NCBI RefSeq assembly: GCF_010092985.1 | Contig: NZ_CP048106.1 | Location: 2,976,001-3,040,000, forward strand | Source: Pontibacter pudoricolor | Lineage (GTDB): Bacteria; Bacteroidota; Bacteroidia; Cytophagales; Hymenobacteraceae | DNA length: 64,000 nucleotides | Reading direction: 5' to 3' | Shown: in pieces, positions 54,809-63,638 of the stretch | Layout: each line of letters starts with the position of its first letter | Numbering within the stretch: position 1 is the stretch's first letter | Program-made: the position numbers and the translations under genes | Notes under the pieces: generated by a model | The model's database searches: none | Told to the model about the DNA's origin: nothing | What the model saw: only the letters and a program-made list of their open reading frames with translations

Positions 54809-56278
54809 TTATATAGAATCTACTAGTTGTGGGTAAAGATTGAAGGGTTCCATGTTCAGTATGGCAGTCTTTGCGAACTCATCCGTATTGCCCTGAGCAA
54901 TGAAGGAGTCATACATCAGCTTCATAAGACTGATCAGGGCCTCAGAAGCAATATCTTCAAATGGTTGTCCCTGCAGATCCGGCTGTTCGCTTTCCTTTAT
55001 TGTGATGAGCGGGATGGGCACAGTTTCCTCAATCAGACATAATAGTCTGCTAACAGCGGCCTTTTTAGCATCGATGTCTGACAGAAGATGCTGAACCAGA
55101 GGGTGATCTGTATTTATGGCGTAAAAGCGCTTGCCATGTCTGACTTTTTCCACCCAGACCGGCCTGAATTCATGAGAAGCATACTTACGCTGAAGCACTT
55201 TCCCTTTGTGTCTGTATACATCAACAGCTTGTGCACGTACTTTGCTTGCGTATGCCTTTAACTGCTCTCTCAGGATTAGTGGTGGTCTTGCAACTGACTT
55301 CTTTATATCAATCTGCCAGTCTTCATCCAGACTATTCGGCAGGTCTACCCTGATTCTTGCCAGTTTATAGTGCTCCTCTTTGCGGAACATCCCCAGCCAG
55401 TCACCGGAAAGGAGCAACCGTTCATTGCGGTAGATGTAGAAACCCTGATGGGCATTCCACCCGTTAGGCCCTTCTGCTTCCCTGAACTTTACTTCTGTTA
55501 ATTTAGACTTATGTGGAAGGACAAACCCCCGTAGTTTTACCCGCCCCCCCTGTACTGGCTCTTCCGGCAGTTTTTGTGTCGCAGTTTCATTGATCAGAAA
55601 AGGATCCCAGGCAGTTAACTCATGTTGCTGAAACCAAAGTCTGATTTTATTACTATCAATGTATCTGTGGAACGTCATGGCTAGATGATATTTAACCTGC
55701 TCCATTCTTTTCAGAAATTTATTCAGTGAAGCATTGTCGTTCTGATTCAATCCACCTACCAACCGGTCTATGTCATTCCAGATTACAATTGTTCCGGATT
55801 TCTGACAAAGCAGTTGCTGTTCAAAAGTAGGATCCGGCAGGTATTTTATCAGATTCCACTTTCCGGTCTGATTCACAAAGTCCAGATCCCACGTCCAGTA
55901 AACCGGTTCGGAAGCATTTTTTCTGGAAATTACTGAGAGTTTACGGCACTGGGAAAAGGAGGCTGTTTTAAGTCCCAGACCAAACCTGCCTAAATCAGAA
56001 GAGTTACGGATTTCATTGGGGTTTCTGGAACCGGGACGCATGGCATTGATCAGCTCTGCATTGTTCATCCCATTTCCATCATCTTTTATGGCAATCCAGG
56101 ATGACGCTCCTTTCCAGTCAAAATCAATCCATATGTTCTTAGCTTCAGCGGATATGGAATTATCGATAATATCTGCTATTGCAGTTTCCAGACTGTATCC
56201 TATGGCACGAAAGGTCTCGATCATAGACCCTGCTTCAGGTTCAGCAGGTGTCTTTTCAATTAATGTGTAATCCAGCAT
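54809..56278 (-). CDS. MORC/MutL-like GHKL ATPase
   Basis: A 489-residue ATPase with a GHKL nucleotide pocket: N40 in IADIIDNSIS (Mg ligand), DDGNGM (66-71), GRFGLGLKTAS (97-107) as ATP lid. A second transducer-like domain and a C-terminal helical part follow. I chose Met 56278 (MLDYTLIEKTPAEPE) because the upstream in-frame 37 residues look non-conserved. The group was described as the prokaryotic relatives of eukaryotic MORC proteins in restriction-modification-like operons (Iyer, Abhiman and Aravind). It is next to Z1 with a 1-base gap; the 234-bp gap to the methyltransferase may hold a promoter. Confidence 0.88.
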   Translation of the reverse strand: MLDYTLIEKTPAEPEAGSMIETFRAIGYSLETAIADIIDNSISAEAKNIWIDFDWKGASSWIAIKDDGNGMNNAELINAMRPGSRNPNEIRNSSDLGRFGLGLKTASFSQCRKLSVISRKNASEPVYWTWDLDFVNQTGKWNLIKYLPDPTFEQQLLCQKSGTIVIWNDIDRLVGGLNQNDNASLNKFLKRMEQVKYHLAMTFHRYIDSNKIRLWFQQHELTAWDPFLINETATQKLPEEPVQGGRVKLRGFVLPHKSKLTEVKFREAEGPNGWNAHQGFYIYRNERLLLSGDWLGMFRKEEHYKLARIRVDLPNSLDEDWQIDIKKSVARPPLILREQLKAYASKVRAQAVDVYRHKGKVLQRKYASHEFRPVWVEKVRHGKRFYAINTDHPLVQHLLSDIDAKKAAVSRLLCLIEETVPIPLITIKESEQPDLQGQPFEDIASEALISLMKLMYDSFIAQGNTDEFAKTAILNMEPFNLYPQLVDSI

Positions 56279-56512
56279 TGAAGAAGCGTAAGTTTGTTTT
56301 GCGTTATCCTGTGTTACCGGCTTGTTAAAAGCAAAGGGTTTATTAAGCATAAACCCAAAACCTACAGGTCTTCGCAATACTACACGCACGTCTCCAGAGC
56401 CAGGACAATGCTAATATATGAAAATTATAACATCATACTGGATATTAGGATAAAATTTATTTACACTATATTCTGCTTTTACGGGCAGGAAGCTGTTTAT
56501 TAGATATGTTAA

Positions 56513-58140
56513 TTAGACCGTAACAATATCCTTAATTCCACCGGAAAATTTCTGTGAGCTCTTTGTAGTTCTCTCTGCTGCTTTTTTGAAAACAGGAAAA
56601 ACCAGACGGGCTATTTTATTAGCAAGCAATGGCGGAACAGCATTACCTACCTGAATAAACTGGGAAGTTCTCGGTCCGCAGAAAAAGTAGTTATCAGGAA
56701 ATGTCTGAATCCGGGCAGCTTCCCGTACAGTCAGGCTTCTGCACTGTGCCGGATCCGGATGAATATAGTAATGGCCGTCCTTGGAAATATGGCTTGTGAT
56801 CGTCTTGGATGGCTTATCCCAAAGCTGTACCCGGAAGCGGTCTGCGAACTTCTTGTCATCAATACCTTGCTTTACATTCTTATGGGCAGGAAGCAGTTCT
56901 GCCGGAAAATCCTCCAGCTTTGGCGATCGTTGATATACTCTGGCAAAACAGGAAACAAAGAGATACCGCAGCAGGTCGCTGTCCATATGCCCCCTTGCTT
57001 TGTGGTTACATACTCCGCCAAGTCTGTCATCCGAAAACCAGCCTTTCTCAAAACTGATTCCAGCTTTCTCACCTGAAGAGTATTCCACGCCAGTCCCGGA
57101 AACAGATTCCCTGATCTGCTTTATCTGCTCTTTGATTTCATCCAACAGCTGCTGTTCCGCATTTGCAAATACCTGTTCCAGATTCACATCACAGATGGTC
57201 TTTTTCCAGGCTTCAATATTATCTTTCTGCTTGGACAGTCCACTTCGCAAGCTGGGCAGATCCTGCAGAACCTGTGCTATTGCCACCTCATCCACCTGCT
57301 TTAAAGTGCCGGGGTAAAGGTCAATGTCCTTTCTGACTCCTAACAGAATAACCCGGTGCCTGGTCTGGGGAATTCCGTATTTTTCAGCCTGAATGACAAA
57401 GCTTTTCTGATTATAAACCGGATTGTTATTCAGATCATGGCTTGCCGGCTGCTCAACCAGCGAATATATCCGGTACCCCGGGCATACAATAGAGTCCGGA
57501 GCAGAGGATTCTGCTTGCGGGAAAACTCTCACCGGATCTGTTAAATCACTAAGAATCTTGGTAAAAACAGAACTTTCCTTTGTTTTGGCAGAAAGCAACC
57601 CCTTTACATTCTCCATTACAAAGACAGCAGGGCTATGAACAGCCAGAATTCTCAGGTACTGCCGGTAAAGCCCCACCCGAACATCTTTCTCTTCATCCAG
57701 TACACTATCTTTTCTTCTGGAACGCCCTACAATGGAATAGGCCTGACACGGAGGCCCCCGATCAGGAGCCAGTCTCTATGCCCCTTCAGCGCGCTTTTTA
57801 TTCTGGAATCTACTTCTTCAAAAGGTACAGCGTCTTTACCATCGCCAAGGGTAGCCAGCCATGCTTCCTCTTTTGCCAGGGAAGCCTGCTCCGGCCACCT
57901 GCTGTAAAGCTCCTGTATGGTGATTTCACCTTTAACGAAACTATAATAATCTTCAGGGACAGTATCAGGCTCAAACTGCCTGAAGAAGCTTCGTAAGGTT
58001 AATGTCTGATGTGCAGCTTCTTCCTTCTCCACCGACAGAGCTATGTCGAATGCTCTTGTACCATCGGCATTTAACAACGCACTAAACCCCTCACCTAGCC
58101 CGCCCGGGCCTGCAAAAATATCAATTACCGGAATTTTCAA
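56513..58140 (-). pseudogene. DNA (cytosine-5) methyltransferase of cluster B, frameshifted in the PCQ motif
   Basis: The 5' piece (from 58140) has motif I DIFAGPGGLGEGF and runs to DWLLIGG, then goes out of frame. The 3' piece has ENVKGL (motif VI), QTRHRVILLG (motif VIII), and motif X near GNAVPPLLANKIARL. One added C in the G5C2 run near 57754-57758 restores GGPPCQAYSIVGRS, joining both into 542 residues. The break is therefore inside catalytic motif IV (the PCQ Cys). It overlaps vsr by 20 bases. Sequencing error is the simplest explanation, since an active nuclease system with no methylation would harm the host. Confidence 0.85.
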
Positions 58141-58552
58141 ACCTGATCTGCTCTAATAGATTATCCAAAGTATCCGCCCTAACTTTCGGCTTTAACTCAC
58201 ATTCAAATATCGTTAAAACTTTCCATCCTTCCTGGATTAATTTGGAAAGATTTTGCTGATCCAGCTCCCTGTTTCTGTTAATTTTCTGCTGCCACCATTC
58301 CGTTCTTGTCTTGGGAATAACATAATACCTGCAGCCATCATGTCCGTGCCAGAAGCAGCCATGTACGTTGACAATGGTTTTGTATTTGGGAAGTACTATA
58401 TCCGGTTTACCTGGAAGCTTTTTATCATGAAGCCTGTACCGTAATCCTTTTGCATGGAGGAACCTCCGCACTACCATTTCCGGTTTAGTATCCTTGCCTT
58501 TGATCCGGGACATGTTATAGCTTCTTGTAGCCTTAGAATGCACATCTGCCAT
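58121..58552 (-). CDS. vsr: Vsr-type mismatch endonuclease
   Basis: A 143-residue very-short-patch repair endonuclease, which nicks at T:G mismatches produced by 5-methylcytosine deamination. Family features: SYNMSRIKGKDTKPE near the start, GLRYRLHDKKLPGKPDIVLPK with catalytic Asp, VNVHGCFWHGHDGC (zinc/His motif), and a WWQQKINRN helix. The frame is open to 58600, but I use Met 58552 (MADVHSKATRSYN). It precedes and overlaps the methyltransferase, the normal dcm-vsr link, and is the first gene of cluster B. A palindrome at 58564-58581 lies before it. Confidence 0.94.
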   Translation of the reverse strand: MADVHSKATRSYNMSRIKGKDTKPEMVVRRFLHAKGLRYRLHDKKLPGKPDIVLPKYKTIVNVHGCFWHGHDGCRYYVIPKTRTEWWQQKINRNRELDQQNLSKLIQEGWKVLTIFECELKPKVRADTLDNLLEQIRFENSGN

Positions 58553-58563
58553 AGGTTCTGAAT

Positions 58564-58581
58564 CTAAATTGCCTAATTTAG
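58564..58581. promoter_or_regulatory. Palindrome between divergent vsr and the 58600 gene
   Basis: CTAAATT (58564-58570)/AATTTAG (58575-58581) with a 4-base spacer sits in the 47-base divergent gap. The position suits an operator controlling cluster B, for example by the XRE protein at 59702. Confidence 0.4.
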
Positions 58582-58599
58582 TGACTTTAACGAAGAACA

Positions 58600-58815
58600 A
58601 TGATCAACGAATACAAAGTGGAAATTATCAGGGAGCCGGGACCTAACCCACTTACAGGTGAGATTTCTCCGTTTGAATATGAGAAGCTGACGATAGAAGC
58701 TACTTCTGAAAGGAGTGCCTATGTGATAGCCTGTGCTACTTTTAAAATGACAGTCAGAGGTCAGCAACTCAGGTTTTTCATCGACGGGTTGGAGTACTTC
58801 GATGAGAATAACTAA
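58600..58815 (+). CDS. Hypothetical 71-residue protein
   Basis: A small protein (starts MINEYKVEIIREPGPNPL, ends FFIDGLEYFDENN), acidic, likely beta-alpha-beta. No family recognised. It is divergent from vsr and 19 bases before a NUDIX gene on the same strand, suggesting a small plus-strand unit. Confidence 0.6.
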   Translation: MINEYKVEIIREPGPNPLTGEISPFEYEKLTIEATSERSAYVIACATFKMTVRGQQLRFFIDGLEYFDENN

Positions 58816-58834
58816 ACAGAGTATAACTGAAGGA

Positions 58835-59233
58835 ATGAAAGTTATAGATAAGCTGGCCTGGCTGGAGATACAGGGTGGGAAAGTGCTTAGTACCAGAAGC
58901 AAGGGCAGGACAAAATATTACATACCTGGCGGAAAGCGCGAAGCCGGAGAGAGCGATCTGGAGGCACTTGCAAGAGAGATCAGAGAAGAGCTGAACGTTG
59001 ATCTGGTTGAAGACACCATAAGATTTGCAGGAGTATTTCAGGCTCAGGCAGACAGCCATCCACATGGAATTCAGGTAAGGATGACCTGTTACGAAGCTGG
59101 ATTTAAAGGTACAATCAGCCCATCAGCAGAGATAGGTGAGGTGGTCTGGCTGACGTACAGGGATAGGAGCCTTGTTTCTCCCGTGGATCAGCTCATCTTT
59201 GACTGGCTGAAGAAAAAAAAGCAGATACACTGA
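58835..59233 (+). CDS. NUDIX hydrolase
   Basis: A 132-residue NUDIX enzyme hydrolysing a nucleoside diphosphate linked to some other group. The Nudix box is complete: GKREAGESDLEALAREIREELNV (split at the middle for family comparison: G-x5-E-x7-REUxEExGU). The N-terminus MKVIDKLAWLEIQGGK is typical of a Bacteroidota subgroup. The frame is open from 58802; I prefer Met 58835 as it matches the usual start. Substrate unknown. Its position next to cluster B might mean nucleotide clean-up or a resident function; no direct evidence. Confidence 0.88.
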   Translation: MKVIDKLAWLEIQGGKVLSTRSKGRTKYYIPGGKREAGESDLEALAREIREELNVDLVEDTIRFAGVFQAQADSHPHGIQVRMTCYEAGFKGTISPSAEIGEVVWLTYRDRSLVSPVDQLIFDWLKKKKQIH

Positions 59234-59307
59234 TTTGCTGATTGATTGGAATAAAGAACTGGCCAGATGGCTGAAACTGATTAAGGAAAAAATCATACCC
59301 TCTGAAA

Positions 59308-59616
59308 ATGGAGCAGACTTATTACATTAACCCTGAAAAGATTATTAAGATTGTCAACAGGATGGAAAACCTGAAGTTCGCCGGACTGGAAGTCAGCGAT
59401 GGGAGCCATGTTGTCATTGACATTGAATTTAAAGGCATAAATCCTGATGCCAGGGAAGCTGGCTATACCTTTGTGAACAAAAAGCAGTATATAGCTGCTG
59501 AAGTACTCAAAAAAGCTAAGATCAGGTTCTCCAGAACATCTGCTGAGGTTGTTGACAGCAACCTGATTCGCCTGACCATTTACCCTCCAGAGGACACATC
59601 TTTTGGAATTGAGTAG
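59308..59616 (+). CDS. Hypothetical 102-residue protein
   Basis: A soluble protein (starts MEQTYYINPEKIIKIVNRM, ends PPEDTSFGIE) with alternating strands and a helix (QYIAAEVLKKAKIRF). No family recognised. It follows the NUDIX gene by 74 bases and ends at a terminator, so it may close the 58600-59616 unit. Confidence 0.6.
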   Translation: MEQTYYINPEKIIKIVNRMENLKFAGLEVSDGSHVVIDIEFKGINPDAREAGYTFVNKKQYIAAEVLKKAKIRFSRTSAEVVDSNLIRLTIYPPEDTSFGIE

Positions 59617-59648
59617 CTGCTCAACCCTTCTCAGCAGCTTAATTTTTT
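59615..59648 (+). terminator. Intrinsic terminator
   Basis: AGCTGCT/AGCAGCT stem with an 11-nt loop followed by TAATTTTTT. Confidence 0.75.
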
Positions 59649-59701
59649 GGCAGGTAGTTAACTGATGCTGCCTTATGCAGCTAAAAAAATGGTTCTCCTG
59701 A

Positions 59702-59950
59702 TCAGAATCCTTTTGAAAAGAACTCCTGTAGTGACATTTCGTGTATAGTTAGCACGCGTATCAGGGACTTCATAGTAAGGTTCACGCCTTTTTCCATACG
59801 CCAGTACTGCATCCTGCCCAAACCATGTTCCAGAGCAAAGTCTTCATAGCTGGTGTACCCATTCTGCACCCTGACTTCCTTCAGCCTTTCACCAATTGCC
59901 TTTAGCAGCTCTTCTTCGCTTTTCATTTGCGAAAGTTGAGACTTATACAA
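59702..59950 (-). CDS. XRE-like helix-turn-helix regulator
   Basis: An 82-residue single-domain protein. The Cro/CI-type helix-turn-helix is visible: IGERLKEVRVQNGYTSYEDF, then LEHGLGRMQYWRMEKGVNL and a third helix (SLIRVLTIHEMSLQEFF). It would bind DNA as a dimer. It is a plausible controller of nearby island genes, like the control proteins of restriction systems, and could bind the palindrome at 58564. Monocistronic on the minus strand. Confidence 0.82.
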   Translation of the reverse strand: MYKSQLSQMKSEEELLKAIGERLKEVRVQNGYTSYEDFALEHGLGRMQYWRMEKGVNLTMKSLIRVLTIHEMSLQEFFSKGF

Positions 59951-60148
59951 TCCCAGTGTTACACCATATATTAATACACCATTAATTGTACATATAAAGT
60001 TATATATGTAGTTTTAAACACTTGCCCTATGCAGGTCATGACAACTATATGATTTGCTTGACTCCAGCTTTAAATCAATGACCTGGTTCCTGTAGCAGTC
60101 CGGCCAAGAAGTTCTATAATCTATTTCTGCATCTAAAACCTGACAATA

Positions 60149-60562
60149 ATGAAAAAACTAATTCTACTTCTTTCCTTTTGCTTTTCTATACTTTATTGTG
60201 CCACTGCCCAGAACATGCTAGGGTCATCAGGCACGGAGATAAGGTCAAACATGGCAGACTATTACGGAGATAAATGGGAATACAGAAATGAAGAATCACT
60301 GAGCAACAACAGCGTGAGGTTAGGTTACAGACACATAGAAGATCCCTTCGTACTGCTTTATTTTATAATGGTAGAAGATGTATGTGTCCGCTTCATCAGA
60401 ATAATGCCTAAAGAAAAACTCTCAACAATGATTATTAAACTAAATGAAGAGAATTACCATGAGGGGGAAAATGTTTGGATTACAAAAGAAATGAAGACCA
60501 AGATAACTCTGGAGATTGAAAAAGACAGATTTCTTGTAATGATATATGATCCTATCTTATAG
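60149..60562 (+). CDS. Small secreted protein of unknown function
   Basis: A 137-residue protein with a clear signal peptide (LILLLSFCFSILYCATAQ) and a mature part of about 115 residues. It contains acidic and aromatic segments (YYGDKWEYRNEES, FIMVEDVCVRFI) and ends LVMIYDPIL. No family recognised. It stands alone between the XRE gene and the DUF3987 operon. Codons are AT-rich. Confidence 0.65.
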   Translation: MKKLILLLSFCFSILYCATAQNMLGSSGTEIRSNMADYYGDKWEYRNEESLSNNSVRLGYRHIEDPFVLLYFIMVEDVCVRFIRIMPKEKLSTMIIKLNEENYHEGENVWITKEMKTKITLEIEKDRFLVMIYDPIL

Positions 60563-60892
60563 TGTTCTATTACAAATGAGAGAGTGCTAACAAATTAGAT
60601 TACTATAACATCATAAGTTATCATCATTTACTTTGAATGTATCAAAATTAGCAGCGGTTATAAAGCTAATAGACATCCAGAGATTCCCTGCTTTCTGCTT
60701 TTACGAGAAGAAAGCTCCAAATATATGGTAGCAGCATGATTCTTAATATGACTGTCTTGTATATTACCTGAACCATCTGCATAGAAAACCTGAATTAGTT
60801 CCTACCTAAAAAGAAGGAAAGATTAAGGCTACTGGATTTTATAATAAAAAATTATTCTATAGTATAAATTAGAACATAGCTAAAAAAAGCAT

Positions 60893-60959
60893 TGCAAAAC
60901 GTGCAGTGGTGCAGTACCGGGTATTTTAGCACCTGGCTGCACTACTGCAACGTTTGCAA
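60893..60959 (-). terminator. Large hairpin terminating the DUF3987 operon
   Basis: TTGCAAAACGTGCAGTGGTGC and GCACTACTGCAACGTTTGCAA arms (about 25 bp, a few mismatches) with loop GGGTATTTTAGCACC. On the minus strand it is followed by CTTTTTTTAGC, an intrinsic-terminator layout 10 bases after the DUF3987 stop. The remaining 60563-60890 gap is AT-rich with no gene; a GCTTT/AAAGC mini-hairpin near 60695-60715 resembles one near 56470. Confidence 0.7.
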
Positions 60960-60968
60960 AGCCCTACT

Positions 60969-62354
60969 TTATAATTTTAGCTTTTCATAACCACCTGAGG
61001 GAACCTTTGCAAGCAGCCCCAAGGATATCAGAGAACTCAAATAGTTATAGGCAGACCTCTCTTTCAGGCCTAGTTTACTGATAACCTCTAAAGCTGCCTT
61101 TGTTTCAAACTTATCCGGCAGCAGATCATTAAATATTCGCAGCTTCTGATCTCCTGCATTTGTCTCTGTTTTAGGCAGGACGGAGTACATGTAATTGGCA
61201 TGCTCATGAAAGGTGGCAGCTAGGGTCATTGCTGTCTCAAAGTCAGTGTCGTCGCAAACCAGCTGCTTCACCATGTTACCTGCTTCATACTTACGCAGCA
61301 CTGACAGTATCATGGCAATCCGGAATGTTGTCAGCCCCAAACGTTTGGTAATACTTGTTGCTTCCATGCCCATGGCTTCGTATGTTTTGAAAAGCCACTC
61401 TTCAAACTGTCTGTTGAGCCATTTCCACTGACTTTCACTCAGCGTGAATTCTGTCGGAGAAGCATGGGTAAAATCCACAAACGCCAGCATACGCTCCGAC
61501 ATTTCTTTAAAAAACTCCGTATGATTCACCCCATCCTTTCTGGGAGATACATCCCTCCATTTTACCGGAGCCTCAAAGGTGTAATACAGAAACCGGCTGA
61601 AGAGACCGTTTTCAGCAGTAGGCACCATTGCTCTCACCTGCCCCGGCGTACCTGAAATGGCAATCGAAAGACGAGGCTGCTGTATCTCCACAAACTCCCC
61701 TTCTCCTTTGCGAGTAAGACTAATAGTTTCATGCTGAAAAGCATTCCGGACCACATCATCAAAATTGCCCCAGTCCTGACTGAAACTGTTGGCCAGAGAA
61801 TCCGCTTCTGCTTCACAGATGATGCCTGCCCCCTCCCCTTGTTTCAGGTGCTTGATCACCGCAGCAGCACTTGCGTTTCCGGGAATGAACAGCACTTGCT
61901 CTGCAGGCTTTTCCATGGCAATAGGCTGATTACCGGCCTGCATTTCCTTGCGGTAAGCTTCATAAGCTTTAAGAGCTTCCTTGCTGCTGAAGAGCATTCT
62001 GTTATGATATGCTTCTCCTAGCATTCTGGCATAAACCATCACCCCCTTCCCACTTGCTGGCGGTGCCACCACGAAGGCATATATATTGGGGAATACCAAC
62101 CGCTGGTCATAGACTCCTTGCGTGTTCCGCATACATCCACTGATAATTCCCAGACTGCCGAGCAGGAACACATCCTTTTCGCGTTCAGACTCAAACCGGT
62201 CTGCACCTTCTTTCAGAAGAGCCGGCAGGATATTGTATACTGATTTGTGGATGACAGGAAGCTTTGAAAGACGGTTTCCTTCCAGTATCTGTGCTGCTTT
62301 CTCTTGGCCAGCTTTTTCCTGTACTGCTTTTTCCTGTGTCTCTTTCTTTGACAT
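60969..62354 (-). CDS. DUF3987 family protein
   Basis: A 461-residue protein of the DUF3987 group, primase/helicase-like P-loop proteins of Bacteroidota mobile elements. VVAPPASGKGV (about residues 94-104) resembles Walker A, and ICEAEADSL may be the Walker B strand. The C-terminal part looks like a winged helix (ERSAYNYLSSLISLGLLAK). A low-complexity N-terminus repeats QEKA several times (residues 7-21). It overlaps the excisionase-like gene by one codon, and together they form an element-maintenance module. Confidence 0.85.
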   Translation of the reverse strand: MSKKETQEKAVQEKAGQEKAAQILEGNRLSKLPVIHKSVYNILPALLKEGADRFESEREKDVFLLGSLGIISGCMRNTQGVYDQRLVFPNIYAFVVAPPASGKGVMVYARMLGEAYHNRMLFSSKEALKAYEAYRKEMQAGNQPIAMEKPAEQVLFIPGNASAAAVIKHLKQGEGAGIICEAEADSLANSFSQDWGNFDDVVRNAFQHETISLTRKGEGEFVEIQQPRLSIAISGTPGQVRAMVPTAENGLFSRFLYYTFEAPVKWRDVSPRKDGVNHTEFFKEMSERMLAFVDFTHASPTEFTLSESQWKWLNRQFEEWLFKTYEAMGMEATSITKRLGLTTFRIAMILSVLRKYEAGNMVKQLVCDDTDFETAMTLAATFHEHANYMYSVLPKTETNAGDQKLRIFNDLLPDKFETKAALEVISKLGLKERSAYNYLSSLISLGLLAKVPSGGYEKLKL

Positions 62355-62659
62355 TATCTCGCCCCTCCTTTCTGCAGTGATACCACATCGTAGCCTTGTC
62401 TGACAAATGTCTGAGCACGCTTAGGGTTGCGCTGCATCCATGAATCAAGTTCCTGCTTCTTGAAGTAAAGCATCTTGCCATTCGGGCAGGAGTGCGCGAT
62501 TGCTCTTGCACCGGTAAGCTTGTACATAAAACTCGCACTGATACCCATGTAGGCACAGGCCTCCTTAAAGCTAAGCACCTGCTTAGCTGTTACATTCTGC
62601 TGCAGAAGCAGCTGTTCGATCTGATCTAGCTTTGCTAGTAGTTTCGTTGTTTCCAACAT
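62354..62659 (-). CDS. Excisionase-like helix-turn-helix protein
   Basis: A 101-residue protein with a MerR/HTH_17-type fold: LSFKEACAYMGISASFMYKL, then GKMLYFKKQELDSWMQ, as in Bacteroidota excisionase-family proteins that aid element excision. A short coiled N-terminus (LLAKLDQIEQLLLQQN) precedes it. It overlaps the DUF3987 start (TGA/ATG). The 150-bp gap upstream probably has the promoter. Confidence 0.82.
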   Translation of the reverse strand: MLETTKLLAKLDQIEQLLLQQNVTAKQVLSFKEACAYMGISASFMYKLTGARAIAHSCPNGKMLYFKKQELDSWMQRNPKRAQTFVRQGYDVVSLQKGGAR

Positions 62660-62809
62660 CTGTTTTTGTGTTTAATATGAATAACTTCTTACATGCCTGA
62701 CTGGCGGCTTTACGACCATCAGACACCACAAACTTAGATGTTGGACAAGGCGAAGGGTAGTTGTAAAGGGTTGTGCAACCCCATATTAAATCACTGTAAG
62801 TCAACAGGT

Positions 62810-63613
62810 TTACACTCCCGATTTTTTTGAAGTTTCTTTTGCATAGAGGTAAAGCTCATAAAATTTTGATTGCACGGACTCCGCTGCCTCCGCGGGATCT
62901 TTGGAATAATACTTATTGCTGAGACTATCCACGCTTAATTGCTCCCCTTTTTTCCCCTTGGTTTCAAGGCTCTCAGCTACAGCTCTGCATAATGCTCTCA
63001 GCTTACCTTCCGGTATACTTATTACTTTCTTTTCCACTAGGGCTCTGATAAAAAAGCCTAATTCAGCCACGGTCAGTGAAGTCTTCACCATAGTTTTCTT
63101 TTGTAGATTTCCAGCCGGCTGCAGACTGGTGAGAGCATGCTCTATAAAATCTAGAGCTTCAGTAGAGAAATAAGCATATGTATAGTTGTAAAACCTGTGC
63201 GCAAGGGAATGTTCCCTTGTATGTATCTTCTCTGCCGGACGATAATAGTCCCTCACATCGTATCGGGACGGATGGTCTTCTTCCATATGCACCAAAAGCT
63301 GCCCGGTTATTTCTCTGTCTTTAAAAATACTGGAACTGATTCCATCGTATTTATAAGCCCACTCACTCCATTGCTCACCGTCAGCATTTACCTGCAACAT
63401 CTTCTTTTCTATTTCCTGACGTAACATGTTGAGGTAGATCAACCGGTTTTGCTGCTCAAGGGCAGTCAGGTTGAGATAAATTTCTCCTTTCAGATGATTC
63501 CAGGTATCACTCAGAAGGTTTCTGAAATGAATCACATTTACCTGATATGGATAACAGAAGCTAAGCAGCTCCAGAAATCTGAATAGCTGAACGGTATTAT
63601 AGCTGGAATTCAT
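62810..63613 (-). CDS. Mobile-element-associated protein of unknown function
   Basis: A 267-residue mostly helical protein (starts MNSSYNTVQLFRFLELL, ends LYLYAKETSKKSGV) with a central Tyr-rich FYNYTYAYFSTEALDFI segment. I recognise the type from Bacteroidota integrative elements, where it sits beside the integrase, but it has no named function. It is 25 bases from the recombinase stop on the same strand, suggesting co-transcription. Confidence 0.65.
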   Translation of the reverse strand: MNSSYNTVQLFRFLELLSFCYPYQVNVIHFRNLLSDTWNHLKGEIYLNLTALEQQNRLIYLNMLRQEIEKKMLQVNADGEQWSEWAYKYDGISSSIFKDREITGQLLVHMEEDHPSRYDVRDYYRPAEKIHTREHSLAHRFYNYTYAYFSTEALDFIEHALTSLQPAGNLQKKTMVKTSLTVAELGFFIRALVEKKVISIPEGKLRALCRAVAESLETKGKKGEQLSVDSLSNKYYSKDPAEAAESVQSKFYELYLYAKETSKKSGV

Positions 63614-63638
63614 ATAGCGGATTTTAATACAAGTTAAT

